From NCBI RefSeq assembly GCF_014649815.1, contig NZ_BMTT01000003.1, forward strand, positions 124,001 to 188,000: a stretch of 64,000 bases of DNA, written 5' to 3'. The DNA comes from Streptomyces mutabilis. Its GTDB lineage: Bacteria; Actinomycetota; Actinomycetes; Streptomycetales; Streptomycetaceae. This document shows, piece by piece, positions 1-8,774 of the stretch; positions within the stretch are counted from its first letter, which is position 1; each line of letters opens with the position of its first letter. Made by a program: the position numbers and the translations under genes. The notes under the pieces are model-generated. The model made no database searches. It saw only the letters and a list, made by a program, of their open reading frames with translations, and was not told the origin of the DNA.

Positions 1-1
1 G

Positions 2-436
2 GGGTCGCCGTTCTTCCGGCTGGTACGCGACCACGCCGATGTCTTCGAGAAGCTGCCGCCGGCGCTGCACGGCGCTCTGGTCCGCGAGTACGTGGGGTCC
101 GCCAGCAGCCCGGGGCTGCATCCGGCGGTGCTGGACCGGCTGGTACGGCCGTGGCTCGGCGAACCGGGCCAGTCCGCCTTCTACCGGCAGATCGCCCAAG
201 CCGACCAGCGCTACACCGACGAGATCCAGGACCGCTACCCGGCCATCGGGGTACCGACGCTGGTCTGCTGGGGCGAGGACGATGCCTGGATCCCGGTGGA
301 CAAGGGACGCGAACTCGCGGCCGCCGTCCCCGGCGCCCGGTGGGAGCCGGTCGCCGGTGCGGGCCACCTCGTCCAGGAGGACGCGCCCGCGCAGCTCACC
401 GCCGCACTGATCGCGTTCCTGCGAGGCCTTCGCTGA
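2..436 (+). CDS. alpha/beta hydrolase, C-terminal part (partial)
   Basis: Reading is open from the first bases of the window, so the start lies upstream. The visible 144 residues look like the cap and C-terminal half of an alpha/beta-fold hydrolase. A core strand, VPTLVCWGEDDAWIP, carries the usual acid residue, and GAGHLVQEDAP carries the catalytic histidine. The chain ends with the typical AALIAFLRGL helix. The nucleophile elbow is outside the window, so the substrate class cannot be judged. A strong hairpin 55 bases after the stop probably ends its transcript. Confidence 0.85.
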   Translation, partial: GSPFFRLVRDHADVFEKLPPALHGALVREYVGSASSPGLHPAVLDRLVRPWLGEPGQSAFYRQIAQADQRYTDEIQDRYPAIGVPTLVCWGEDDAWIPVDKGRELAAAVPGARWEPVAGAGHLVQEDAPAQLTAALIAFLRGLR

Positions 437-491
437 CGGCGGTGTGACCTCGTTCGTGTGACTGCGTGTCGGCGTGGGTGCGCCGACGGCG

Positions 492-525
492 CGGTGCCCG
501 GGAACCGAGCGGTTCCCGGGCACCG
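492..525. terminator. bidirectional terminator hairpin
   Basis: A perfect 15-bp stem (492-506 with 511-525) and a GAGC loop lie between two convergent genes, the hydrolase and the cold-shock gene. There is no U-tract, as is usual for Streptomyces. Confidence 0.8.
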
Positions 526-548
526 TGCTTCGTACTCCGGTCTCCCGG

Positions 549-1117
<569 letters not shown>

Positions 1118-1882
1118 ATGACCGTCAGAAGAGCGCTGGCCTTGGTGATCGGCGCCGTCGTGTGCGCCGGAGCGCTGGGGACCGGGTGCGCCCAGCAGCC
1201 GTCGGGGACCACCTCCGGGGACTCGCAGCCGCCCGGCACGTCCGCCTCGCCTCCGGCGCCAGCGCAGGCAGGTCCCCGGCGCTCGTTCCCCCGCCTCCTG
1301 CCCGGGGTCGGGCCGGCAGTGCGCGCCCGGCTCCCCGACGCCTCCCGGCAGGCGCTGGTGGTCACCGGGGCGACGGAGAGCTCGAACCGGGCGGAGGCGG
1401 TCGTGTACGAGCGACACCCCGCGCATGGCTGGCGTGCCGTCGCGGGTCCGTGGCCCGCGCACAACGGACTGCGCGGCTGGACCGACGACCACGAGGCGGG
1501 CGACCTGCGCACTCCCATCGGCGTGTTCCGCCTGAGCGACGCCGGGGGCAGGCTGCCCGACCCGGGCACCCGGCTCCCCTACGACCAGGACCCGGAGTTC
1601 GCCGTGTCGGGCACGGGACATCTCGGCGAGCCGCTGGAGGGTTCGTTCGACTATGTGATCGCCATCGACTACAACCGGGTGCCCGGCACCACCCCGCTGG
1701 ACAAGACCCGCCCGCTGGGTGAGGACAGGGGCGGCGGTGTCTGGATCCACGTGGATCACCAGGGGCCGACCAACGCGTGCGTGTCCCTGAGTGAGGAGCA
1801 CATGCGCGCGCTGCTCAACGTCCTGGACCCGGACAAGGAGCCGGTCATCGTCATGGGACCTGCGTCGGTCCTGGCTCGGTAG
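1118..1882 (+). CDS. L,D-transpeptidase/YkuD-like lipoprotein
   Basis: 254 residues. The ATG at 1118 is chosen because a lipoprotein signal starts there (MTVRRALALV, hydrophobic run, then GTGC with the lipid-bearing Cys near residue 25) and a GGAG lies just upstream. A Pro/Ser-rich linker follows. The C-terminal half has the YkuD-like layout: HNGLRGWTDD, TPIGVF, then GGGVWIHVDHQ and NACVSL, which supplies the likely catalytic histidine and cysteine. Family members form 3-3 peptidoglycan cross-links or attach proteins to the wall. The motif spacing is the actinobacterial secreted variant, so enzymatic activity is likely but not certain. Confidence 0.8.
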   Translation: MTVRRALALVIGAVVCAGALGTGCAQQPSGTTSGDSQPPGTSASPPAPAQAGPRRSFPRLLPGVGPAVRARLPDASRQALVVTGATESSNRAEAVVYERHPAHGWRAVAGPWPAHNGLRGWTDDHEAGDLRTPIGVFRLSDAGGRLPDPGTRLPYDQDPEFAVSGTGHLGEPLEGSFDYVIAIDYNRVPGTTPLDKTRPLGEDRGGGVWIHVDHQGPTNACVSLSEEHMRALLNVLDPDKEPVIVMGPASVLAR

Positions 1883-2107
1883 GGCGCCCCACGGCGGGTG
1901 TCCACGCGCACTGGACACCCGGTGCGAGACCGCACCGGAGCACTGCGTCCGTCGGGGTGAGCCCCGCGTACCGGTTCGTGTCACCCGGGCTTGACGGGGC
2001 TGGTCGCCCCCGGCCTACTGGGGGAAGGACTGGGCGTATCAGGGGGGGACTGGTCCGGTGTCGGCCCGCATGTCAGCCCCCGCTGGATCGGCAGTCAGGA
2101 GCCCGCT

Positions 2108-2512
2108 GTGCGGCGTCGACGGGCAGCGGCCGCGGTTCTGCTGGCACTGGCGCTGCTCCACCTCGTCGCCCCGCAGCGAGCGGGGTTCGTGGAGCCGCCG
2201 CCGGACCGGGGCACGGCGGCGTCCGCCGCGGTGGCCGGGCTGGCCGGGCTGGCCGGGCTGGCCGGGCTGGCCGGGCTGGCCGGGGCACCGGGCCCGTGCG
2301 ACGAGGACCCCGTGCTCCGGCCGGCCGCCGCCCGGTCGCCGAGGAGCGCGGGATCGGCCGGTCCTGGGGACGACCTCCCGGTGAGCGCCCCCGCGCGGGC
2401 TCGATCAGCGGGGCAGGACGGCACGACCGACCGACCGCCGGGGCGTGAGCGCGCCGCGGGAGCCGACGAAGCCGTCCGGGGCGTGCCCGCGTTGCAGACG
2501 TTCCGCTGCTGA
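2108..2512 (+). CDS. small secreted/anchored protein with Ala-Gly-Leu repeat
   Basis: 134 residues from a GTG with an AGGAG seven bases upstream. The N-terminus MRRRRAAAAV plus a Leu/Ala-rich stretch is a signal peptide or membrane anchor. Residues of about 42-59 are a simple repeat of Gly-Leu-Ala made by a 9-bp DNA repeat. The remainder is rich in Pro, Arg and Asp with two cysteines (one at the extreme C-terminus), and I recognise no domain. It precedes the CelD-like acyltransferase by 111 bases and may share its transcript. Composition makes it a weak gene, so it could be a poorly constrained reading frame. Confidence 0.45.
   Translation: MRRRRAAAAVLLALALLHLVAPQRAGFVEPPPDRGTAASAAVAGLAGLAGLAGLAGLAGAPGPCDEDPVLRPAAARSPRSAGSAGPGDDLPVSAPARARSAGQDGTTDRPPGRERAAGADEAVRGVPALQTFRC
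2233..2285 (+). repeat. 9-bp tandem repeat (GGCCGGGCT, five copies plus a partial)
   Basis: Five perfect head-to-tail copies of GGCCGGGCT from 2233 to 2277, then a partial eight bases. The unit is a multiple of three, so copy-number change by slippage keeps the surrounding reading frame. Confidence 0.95.
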
Positions 2513-2623
2513 GCAACGACATCACCGACGAGGCCTGCGCCGCGTGGGCCGGGTACTGCCCCGTGCCGCGGTGTCCAGCAGGCCTTCGCGTGTCCGCAGT
2601 CAGACGACACAGGAGGCAGGCGA

Positions 2624-3709
2624 GTGTCCAGCAAGCGCATAGACGTTGTCGCACCGGGAGAGCTCGGTGCGGACGACCGGAAGATCTGGCGGGAGATCAG
2701 GGCGGCCTCAGGAGCCCCGGCGAATCCCTTCATGGATCCCGCGTTCACCGCGGCCGTCGGGGCGGTCAGGGCACAGGCCCGCGTGGCGGTGCTGCGGGAG
2801 GACGGGTCACCGGTCGGGTACTTCCCGCACGAGCGGGGTTTGGCGGGGCGCGGGCGGGCCATCGGCCTGGGGGTGTCGGACAGCCAGGGTGCCGTGCTGG
2901 GCCGGGGCATCCGTCTCGACGCCCGCGCGCTGCTGCGGGCCTGCGACCTGTCGTCCTTCGAGTTCGACAATCTGGAAGCGGGCCAGGACCTGTTCTCGGC
3001 GCACTCAACCGAGGAGCTGGCCTCTCCAGTCGTCGACCTCGGCGGCGGCTTCGAGCGGTACGCGCAGGACCTGCGGCGCCGCTCGCCGGGCTTCTGCAAA
3101 CAGACCTTCGCCAAGGAGCGGAGGCTGTCCCGTCAGGTCGGCGCGGTCCGCTTCGTGTTCGACGACCCGGATCCGGGTGCGTTGCGGACGCTCATGCGGT
3201 GGAAGTCCGCGCAGTACCGGCGGACGGGCCGGCGGGACCGGTTCGCGCAGGCGTGGATCATCCGGCTGGTGGACCTGCTGGCGAGAGGCGAGGACCCCGA
3301 GTGCCGCGGTGTGCTGTCCGTGCTCTACGCCGCCGACCGACCGGTGGCGGCCCACTTCGGGCTGCGCTCGCCCACGGTCCTGTCCTGGTGGTTCCCGGCG
3401 TACGACCCGGCGTTCGGCAAGTACTCCCCCGGGGTCCTGCTCCAGTTGCGGATGCTGGAGGCGGCGGCCGCCGAGGGGATCGGGACGGTGGACCTGGGCA
3501 GCGGGCCGGCGCGCTACAAGGAGTCGTTCAAGACGGGTGACCTGAGGGTGTACGAGGGCGCCGTGGTGCGTCCGGGTCCGGGCGGTGCCCTCCAACGGCT
3601 GGGGCGGGAGCCGGTGCGTGCCGCTCGCCGTTTCGTACGGGACCGGCCGCGCATGGCCCGCGCCGCCGCGCGCACGCTGGAAGGGCTGGGCCGGTTGCGC
3701 GAGCGCTGA
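2624..3709 (+). CDS. GNAT-fold acyltransferase of the CelD/BcsL type
   Basis: 361 residues. The GTG start is set by AGGAGG eight bases upstream. The protein resembles the two-lobed GNAT proteins often annotated as CelD or 'acetyltransferase involved in cellulose biosynthesis'. It has an N-terminal lobe with FMDPAFTAAV, the basic stretch CKQTFAKERRL, and a C-terminal GNAT core with SVLYAADRPVAAHFGL, SWWFPAYDP and KYSPGVLLQLRMLEA, then DLGSGPARYKESFK. Such enzymes acylate sugars or peptidyl substrates in the cytoplasm, often next to polysaccharide genes. No polysaccharide synthase adjoins it here, so the acceptor is unknown. Confidence 0.85.
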   Translation: MSSKRIDVVAPGELGADDRKIWREIRAASGAPANPFMDPAFTAAVGAVRAQARVAVLREDGSPVGYFPHERGLAGRGRAIGLGVSDSQGAVLGRGIRLDARALLRACDLSSFEFDNLEAGQDLFSAHSTEELASPVVDLGGGFERYAQDLRRRSPGFCKQTFAKERRLSRQVGAVRFVFDDPDPGALRTLMRWKSAQYRRTGRRDRFAQAWIIRLVDLLARGEDPECRGVLSVLYAADRPVAAHFGLRSPTVLSWWFPAYDPAFGKYSPGVLLQLRMLEAAAAEGIGTVDLGSGPARYKESFKTGDLRVYEGAVVRPGPGGALQRLGREPVRAARRFVRDRPRMARAAARTLEGLGRLRER

Positions 3710-3727
3710 AACGGCCTCCGGGGCGAC

Positions 3728-3769
3728 GAGCACAGCTCCCATGGGGCAGCCGTGGCGGGAGCTGTGCTC
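3728..3769. terminator. terminator hairpin between convergent genes
   Basis: A 13-bp perfect stem (3728-3740 with 3757-3769) and 16-base loop sit between the acyltransferase and the minus-strand GH109 gene. It is suitable for both directions. Confidence 0.75.
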
Positions 3770-3779
3770 CGTCCCGGGA

Positions 3780-5201
3780 TCAGCCGACGGGCGGCATGTC
3801 GGTGGACGCCGAGTCGAGGCCCGCCCGGCGCTCACGCCAGGCGCCCCTGGTGAAGTCGGGGATCTCCACCGGACGGCCGCCCCTGGCCAGCGACTTCACG
3901 CTCAAAGGGACGGGCGAGCACCAGGCCGCCGAGTCGTAGACGTCGATGTCCGGCACCAGCCCCGCGCGCATGGACTGGACGATGCGCCACTGCAGCACGT
4001 AGTCCATGCCGCCGTGGCCGCCGTTGTTGGCCGCGTCGTCGCCGACCTTCTGCCAGAGCCAGTGGTCGTACTCCTTGCGGTATCCCTCGAAGTCCCGCCA
4101 GGTGTGGCCGCTGTGGTCCGGTTCGACGTAGATCCGGGCGCCGGTCGGGGCGGGTCCGGCGTAGTCCTCGACGATGCCGCGGCTGCCGGCGAGGGTGTTG
4201 ATCCGGCTGTAGGGACGGGGCGAGCTCACGTCGTGCTCGGCGCGGATCGTCCTGCCCTTCGCCGTTTCGATCATGCAGGTGACCAGGTCCCCGTTGATGT
4301 ACTTCTCCTTCCAGGACGGGTGGTCCCTCGGGACGAAGCGTGCGCGGTAGTCGGCCAGGCCCTTCGGGGCGGTCGAGGTGGCGCTCAGGGTGGTCATGCG
4401 GTCGCCGCGGTTGACGTCCATGGCGGCCGCGATGGGGGCCAGGCCGTGCATGGGGTAGAAGGACGCGGTGCTGCGGGTGTGCCACAGGCGTCGCCAGGAG
4501 TCGGTGTAGTAGGTGTCGGAGAAGAGGAGTTCGCGCAGGTCGTGCAGGTAGCCGCCGTGGCCGTTGGTGATGTCCCCGAACAGGCCGTCGTGCGCGGCCT
4601 TGAGCATGGCCAGTTCGTTGCGGCCGTAGTTGCAGTTCTCGGACAGGATCAGGTGCCTGCGGGTGCGCTCCGAGGTGTCGACCAGGTCCCACAGTTCGCG
4701 CAGTTCCGTCGCGACGGGCAGTTCCACGACGGCGTGCCTGCCGCTGAGCAGCGCCGCCCTGCCCTGCTCGTAGTGGAACTCCCAGGGCGTGGCGATGTAG
4801 ACGAGGTCGATGTCGTCGCGCCCGAGCATCCTGGCGTAGGAGTCCGCGGAGCCGCCGTACTCGGCGGGGCGCGGGTGGCCCTTGCTCTCCAGGCGGTCGG
4901 CGGCGCGCTCGGCCCGGTCGGCGCGGATGTCGCAGACGGCGGTCACGGTGCAGCCGGGTACGGCCGCCCAGCCGGTGATCATGCCGCCGCCCCGGTTGCC
5001 CAGGCCGATGACGCCGACGCGGACTGTTCTGTGGGCGGCGAACGGGACGCCGATCATCGATTTCTGGCCGTGTCCGCGGCGGGGGGCCGGCTCGGCCGCG
5101 GCCACGGACGGGGCCGACGCGGTCATCCCGGCCGCGAGTGCGCCGGTGGCGACGGCACCACCCAGGAGGAGTCGGCGTGAGACAGCGGGCGTTTCGGACA
5201 T
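3780..5201 (-). CDS. Tat-exported GH109-type alpha-N-acetylgalactosaminidase (Gfo/Idh/MocA fold)
   Basis: 473 residues. The N-terminus has a Tat signal (SRRLLLGG, hydrophobic run, ending near SVAAAEP), so it is exported folded with its nucleotide. A Rossmann motif VGVIGLGNRGGG follows. The middle and C-terminal parts carry HGLAPIAAAMDVNRGD and NNGGHGGMDYVLQWR, hallmarks of GH109. That family uses bound NAD in a redox-elimination route to cleave alpha-linked GalNAc. Length fits the family. It is next to a GntR regulator and an amino-sugar-type transporter operon, which supports a role in amino-sugar scavenging. Gfo/Idh/MocA proteins acting on other sugars look similar, so the substrate is inferred. 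Confidence 0.85.
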   Translation of the reverse strand: MSETPAVSRRLLLGGAVATGALAAGMTASAPSVAAAEPAPRRGHGQKSMIGVPFAAHRTVRVGVIGLGNRGGGMITGWAAVPGCTVTAVCDIRADRAERAADRLESKGHPRPAEYGGSADSYARMLGRDDIDLVYIATPWEFHYEQGRAALLSGRHAVVELPVATELRELWDLVDTSERTRRHLILSENCNYGRNELAMLKAAHDGLFGDITNGHGGYLHDLRELLFSDTYYTDSWRRLWHTRSTASFYPMHGLAPIAAAMDVNRGDRMTTLSATSTAPKGLADYRARFVPRDHPSWKEKYINGDLVTCMIETAKGRTIRAEHDVSSPRPYSRINTLAGSRGIVEDYAGPAPTGARIYVEPDHSGHTWRDFEGYRKEYDHWLWQKVGDDAANNGGHGGMDYVLQWRIVQSMRAGLVPDIDVYDSAAWCSPVPLSVKSLARGGRPVEIPDFTRGAWRERRAGLDSASTDMPPVG

Positions 5202-5409
5202 GACGGCAACACTCCTCGTGGGCGGTCGGCATCACGGTCGGGGCACTGTCGGGCGTTGTCGAGCGCGGTCGAGCACGGACGGACCGTCGCGGCATCGGGT
5301 CGTCGGACCGTCGAACGCTTTCGGGGCATGACTCTGCGGCCTCAGCCGATACATGTCAATACGTGCTCGATGCAAAGCCGTTCCGAGCAGTTCCGCGCAC
5401 CGATGGGCG

Positions 5410-6255
5410 TTACATTCCGCCCTGGACGACACCGCGCGTCGAGAGCGTGACGGGGTCCCCGTTCCTGAAGTCGCCCGGCGGAATGCCCGGATGGTGACCG
5501 TCGCTCGGGGGCGGAGCCTGGTCCCGCGGCCCCAGGGTGAGCCGGGAGACGATGCGGTAGCGGTCACCGCGGTAGAGGGAGTGCACGTACTCGACCGGAC
5601 GCCCGCGGGTGTCCGAGGTCAGGCGCTCGAAGAGCAGCGCCGGGGACAGCTCCGGCACGTCGAGCAGGTCGGCCTCGGCACGGGTGACCACGGTGGGCTC
5701 GATCGACTGCACTGCCTCGCTGACCCGGACGCCGTGCCGCCCGCTCAGGTGCTCGTACAGGTCACCCTCCTCCAGTTCCTCACTGGTCAGGTCGGCCACC
5801 AGGTCGGCCGGCACGTGAAGGTACTCGATGGCCATGGGCGAGCCGTCGACCAGCCGCAAGCGCGCCACGTAGTGGATCCGGGCGGCCGGCGACATGCGCA
5901 GCTTGCGGCCCACCCGGGCGCCCGCGGGCAGCGTCCGGACCTCCAGGAGTCTGCTGGTCCAGGCGCCCGCGGCCTGCGGGAGACTGAAGGCCCGCCGGTC
6001 CGAGACCAGTTCCTGGGTGATCTTCTCGGCGGCGACGAACATGCCCCGGCCGTGCTCGCGCACGAGCAGCCCGGCGACCACCAGTTCGTCCACCGCGGCG
6101 CGCAGGGTGGGGCGCGACACCCCGAGCCGGGCGCACAGGGTGCGCTCGGAGGGGATCGCGTCCCCCGGGTTCCGCTCCTCGATGAGCTCCCGGATCGCGT
6201 CGCGTACGCGTTCGCGCTTGAGCACCGCACCGGAGGCGGCGGCGTCGATCTCCAT
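5410..6255 (-). CDS. GntR-family regulator with UTRA domain (DasR paralogue type)
   Basis: 281 residues. The N-terminal winged helix is clear: IPSERTLCARLGVSRPTLRAAV, then a wing with REHGRGMFVA. The C-terminal half is a UTRA effector domain (GSPMAIEYLHVP, ALLFERLTSD, VEYVHSLYRGDRYR) that binds small sugars or phosphosugars. The layout matches DasR, but residues differ clearly from DasR as I remember it, so I call it a paralogue. It is divergent from the transporter operon, and the 239-bp gap contains TGGTC/GACCA half-sites. It most likely represses the operon and perhaps itself. About 35 C-terminal residues extend beyond the usual UTRA end. Confidence 0.9.
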   Translation of the reverse strand: MEIDAAASGAVLKRERVRDAIRELIEERNPGDAIPSERTLCARLGVSRPTLRAAVDELVVAGLLVREHGRGMFVAAEKITQELVSDRRAFSLPQAAGAWTSRLLEVRTLPAGARVGRKLRMSPAARIHYVARLRLVDGSPMAIEYLHVPADLVADLTSEELEEGDLYEHLSGRHGVRVSEAVQSIEPTVVTRAEADLLDVPELSPALLFERLTSDTRGRPVEYVHSLYRGDRYRIVSRLTLGPRDQAPPPSDGHHPGIPPGDFRNGDPVTLSTRGVVQGGM

Positions 6256-6270
6256 GCAGTACTCCCGTAA

Positions 6271-6421
6271 CTGGTCTGCTGGTCAACTGAGTTTACCTGT
6301 GCACATCGGTCACGAACCAGCCACACCGACCACGGTTCGGCCGAAACCCCGCTCGTACGCGGGGGGTTGACGACCTCATTGGTCCATGCCACCTTCGACC
6401 AACGCCGACTGGTCAACCACT
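6271..6421. promoter_or_regulatory. candidate GntR operators between regulator and transporter operon
   Basis: Several TGGTC/GACCA elements cluster here. CTGGTC occurs twice in direct orientation (6271-6276 and 6279-6284). TTGGTC at 6379-6384 is inverted as GACCAA at 6397-6402. ACTGGTCAACCACT at 6408-6421 contains a TGGT-CA-ACCA palindrome. These resemble halves of the DasR-type site (TGGTCTAGACCA). A TTGACG at 6367-6372 could be a -35 element. The function is inferred from position and resemblance. Confidence 0.55.
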
Positions 6422-6494
6422 GACGCCTCTACTGGTAAAGCGCGGGTACGTCGTTCCTCCCAGCTCGTCCCTCCAGCCCTCCCAGAGGTGAACC

Positions 6495-7757
6495 GTGAAG
6501 TACCGCTCGCTCGCCCTGCTCTCCGCGCTGGTACTCAGCGCCTCGCTCGCCGCCTGCTCGTCGTCGGACGACTCGGACGACGCCGGCGGCAGGACCACCC
6601 TCGACGTGTGGCTCATGCGCGACAGCGTCTCGGCCGACTTCCGGAAGGAGTTCGAGACCGGCTTCGAAAAATCCCATCCCGGGATCGACCTCAAGATACA
6701 GATCCAGGAGTGGGAGGGCATCGGCGAGAAGGTCACCGCATCCCTGGCCAGCAACGACGCGCCCGACGTCATCGAGGTCGGCAACACCCAGGTCGCCCAG
6801 TACGCGCAGAGCGGCGGCCTCACCGACTTCTCGGACCGGGTGGACGAGCTCGGCGGGAGCGACTGGCTCGAAGGGCTCGCGGAGCCCGGCTCGTACGACG
6901 GCAAGCAGTACGGCATCCCGTACTACGCCGCCAACCGGGTGGTCATCCACCGCACCGACCTGTTCGAGAAGGCAGGCGTGGACCCGGCCGGGATCAGGAC
7001 CCGTGAGCAGTGGATCGCCGCCACCCGCAAGCTCGATCGGGGCGGCACCCAGGGCATCTACCTCCCCGGCCAGAACTGGTACGTCCTCGCCGGCTTCGTC
7101 TGGGACGAGGGCGGTGACCTCGCGGTGGAGTCCGGCGGCAAGTGGAAGGGCGGCCTCGACAGTCCCGAGGCGCTGCGGGCCATGGACTTCTACCGGCGCC
7201 TCCAAGCGCTCGGCAAGGGCCCCAAGGACTCGGACGATGCCCGGCCGCCACAGGCCGAGGTGATGGCGAAGGGGCAGGTCGCCCAGCTCATCGCCGTCCC
7301 CGGCGGAGCCGAGGTCATCGAGGAGAAGAACCCGGAACTCAAGGGGAAGCTGGGTTTCTTCCCGATCCCCGGCAAGACCGCCGGGGAACCGGGCGCCGTC
7401 TTCACCGGCGGCAGCGACCTGGTCGTCCCCGCCGTCGCCGCGCACCAGGAGGAAGCGTTCGCCTTCATCCGGGAACTGACCGGGGACGCCTGGCAGAAGA
7501 GACTCGCCGTCGCCATGAGCTACGTACCGAACAAGACCACCCTCGCGGGTGCCGTCTCCGCCGACCCCGGCACCGCGGCCATGGCGGCCGGCGCCGCCAA
7601 CGGGCACGCCACGCCCAACACCCCGCAATGGGCGGCGGTCGAGGCGAGGAACCCGATCAAGGAATACATGACGGCCGTACTGACCGGTGGGGACGCCCAG
7701 TCGGAGGCGGCCGAGGCGTCCCGCACGATCACCGACACCCTCAACAGCGATTCCTGA
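6495..7757 (+). CDS. ABC-transporter sugar-binding lipoprotein (DasA-like)
   Basis: 420 residues with a lipoprotein signal ending LAAC, so Cys21 is the lipidated residue. The rest is a family-1 extracellular solute-binding fold: LDVWLMRDS, IQEWEGIGEKVTASLA, APDVIEVGNTQVAQY, GIPYYAANRVVIHR. It would capture a sugar or short oligosaccharide at the outer membrane face and deliver it to the two permeases that follow. First gene of the transporter operon. The position opposite a UTRA regulator and upstream of GH20 suggests amino-sugar oligomers, but ligand residues cannot be read off the sequence. Confidence 0.92.
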   Translation: MKYRSLALLSALVLSASLAACSSSDDSDDAGGRTTLDVWLMRDSVSADFRKEFETGFEKSHPGIDLKIQIQEWEGIGEKVTASLASNDAPDVIEVGNTQVAQYAQSGGLTDFSDRVDELGGSDWLEGLAEPGSYDGKQYGIPYYAANRVVIHRTDLFEKAGVDPAGIRTREQWIAATRKLDRGGTQGIYLPGQNWYVLAGFVWDEGGDLAVESGGKWKGGLDSPEALRAMDFYRRLQALGKGPKDSDDARPPQAEVMAKGQVAQLIAVPGGAEVIEEKNPELKGKLGFFPIPGKTAGEPGAVFTGGSDLVVPAVAAHQEEAFAFIRELTGDAWQKRLAVAMSYVPNKTTLAGAVSADPGTAAMAAGAANGHATPNTPQWAAVEARNPIKEYMTAVLTGGDAQSEAAEASRTITDTLNSDS

Positions 7758-7793
7758 CCGCGACCGGTCCCGACACTCCGAGGAGGTGGCATC

Positions 7794-8774
7794 GTGTCGA
7801 CCGTCCGCGACAGGAGCGTGCCGCGCACCGGCCGCCGCCAGGCGCCGCCCGCCCCCGGGCGCGCCGTTCGGCGCGGCGGGACCGGGCGGGGAGCCCTCTG
7901 GCCGTACCTGCTGATCGCGCCCGCCGTGCTGGGCATGCTCTACCTGCTGGTCTATCCGCTGGCCCGCGCCGTGCTCATCTCCTTCCAGGACTTCCGGCTG
8001 CGCCAGCTGATCCTGGGCGACGCGGAGTTCGTGGGACTGCGCAACTACCGCACTCTGCTGGGTGATCCGCAGTTCTGGGAGGTGGTGCGCCGCACCTTCG
8101 TGTTCATGGCCGTCAACGTGGTCGCGATCATGGTGCTGTCCACGCTGGTCGCGCTGATGACCGAGCGGCTGGACCGGGTGGCCAGGACCGTGGTCCTCAG
8201 CTCGCTGGTGCTGGTCTGGGCAGTGCCCGTGGTGGCGGCAACGACCGTCTTCCGGTGGCTGTTCCACTCCGAGTTCGGCATCGTCAACGAGACATTGACC
8301 GGCTTCGGCCTCGACTCCTACGAGAGCTACCCGTGGCTGGCGCACGGCGGGACCGCGTTCGCCATCATCGTGGTCCTGATCGTCTGGCAGTCCGTGCCCT
8401 TCGCCGCGATCACGCTGTACTCGGCCCTGGTCACGGTGCCGGCCGAACTCCACGAGTCGGCACGGATCGACGGGGCGGGCGGCGTGCGTGTCTTCCGCTC
8501 GGTGACGTTCCCGCTGATCCGGCCGATCTTCATGCTGGTGCTGTCGCTGGAGGTGATCTGGACCTTCAAGGCGTTCGTGCAGATCTGGGTGATGACCCGC
8601 GGTGGACCGGGCGAAGCCACCACGATCCTGCCGGTGTACGCCGTGCAGACGGCGCTGGCGGGTCAGCGCTACGACCTGGGCTCGGCCGCCTCGATGCTGA
8701 CGGTGCTGCTGATGAGCGGCGTCCTCGTCCTCTACTTCCGCCAACTGTTCCGCCAGGAGGGTGAGCAGCTGTGA
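7794..8774 (+). CDS. ABC sugar permease, MalF type (DasB-like)
   Basis: 326 residues with about six membrane segments after a basic, Pro-rich cytoplasmic N-terminus. The EAA loop, ELHESARIDGAGGVRVFRSV, is present in the last third. It couples to the ATPase. The GTG start has GAGGAGG upstream. The stop overlaps the next start by four bases, so the two permeases are translationally coupled. No ATPase gene is in the operon. In Streptomyces the shared ATPase MsiK, encoded elsewhere, usually serves such transporters. Confidence 0.93.
   Translation: MSTVRDRSVPRTGRRQAPPAPGRAVRRGGTGRGALWPYLLIAPAVLGMLYLLVYPLARAVLISFQDFRLRQLILGDAEFVGLRNYRTLLGDPQFWEVVRRTFVFMAVNVVAIMVLSTLVALMTERLDRVARTVVLSSLVLVWAVPVVAATTVFRWLFHSEFGIVNETLTGFGLDSYESYPWLAHGGTAFAIIVVLIVWQSVPFAAITLYSALVTVPAELHESARIDGAGGVRVFRSVTFPLIRPIFMLVLSLEVIWTFKAFVQIWVMTRGGPGEATTILPVYAVQTALAGQRYDLGSAASMLTVLLMSGVLVLYFRQLFRQEGEQL

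Noticed and set aside
3780-5201. Calling this a generic sugar dehydrogenase
   Set aside because: The Tat signal plus the GGHGGMDYV and MDVNRGD segments fit GH109 better.
6429-8744. 771-codon open frame on the minus strand opposite the sugar-transporter genes
   Set aside because: It is the mirror of genes with clear motifs, has low-complexity His/Arg/Gln sequence and no domain; long antisense frames are expected at this G+C.
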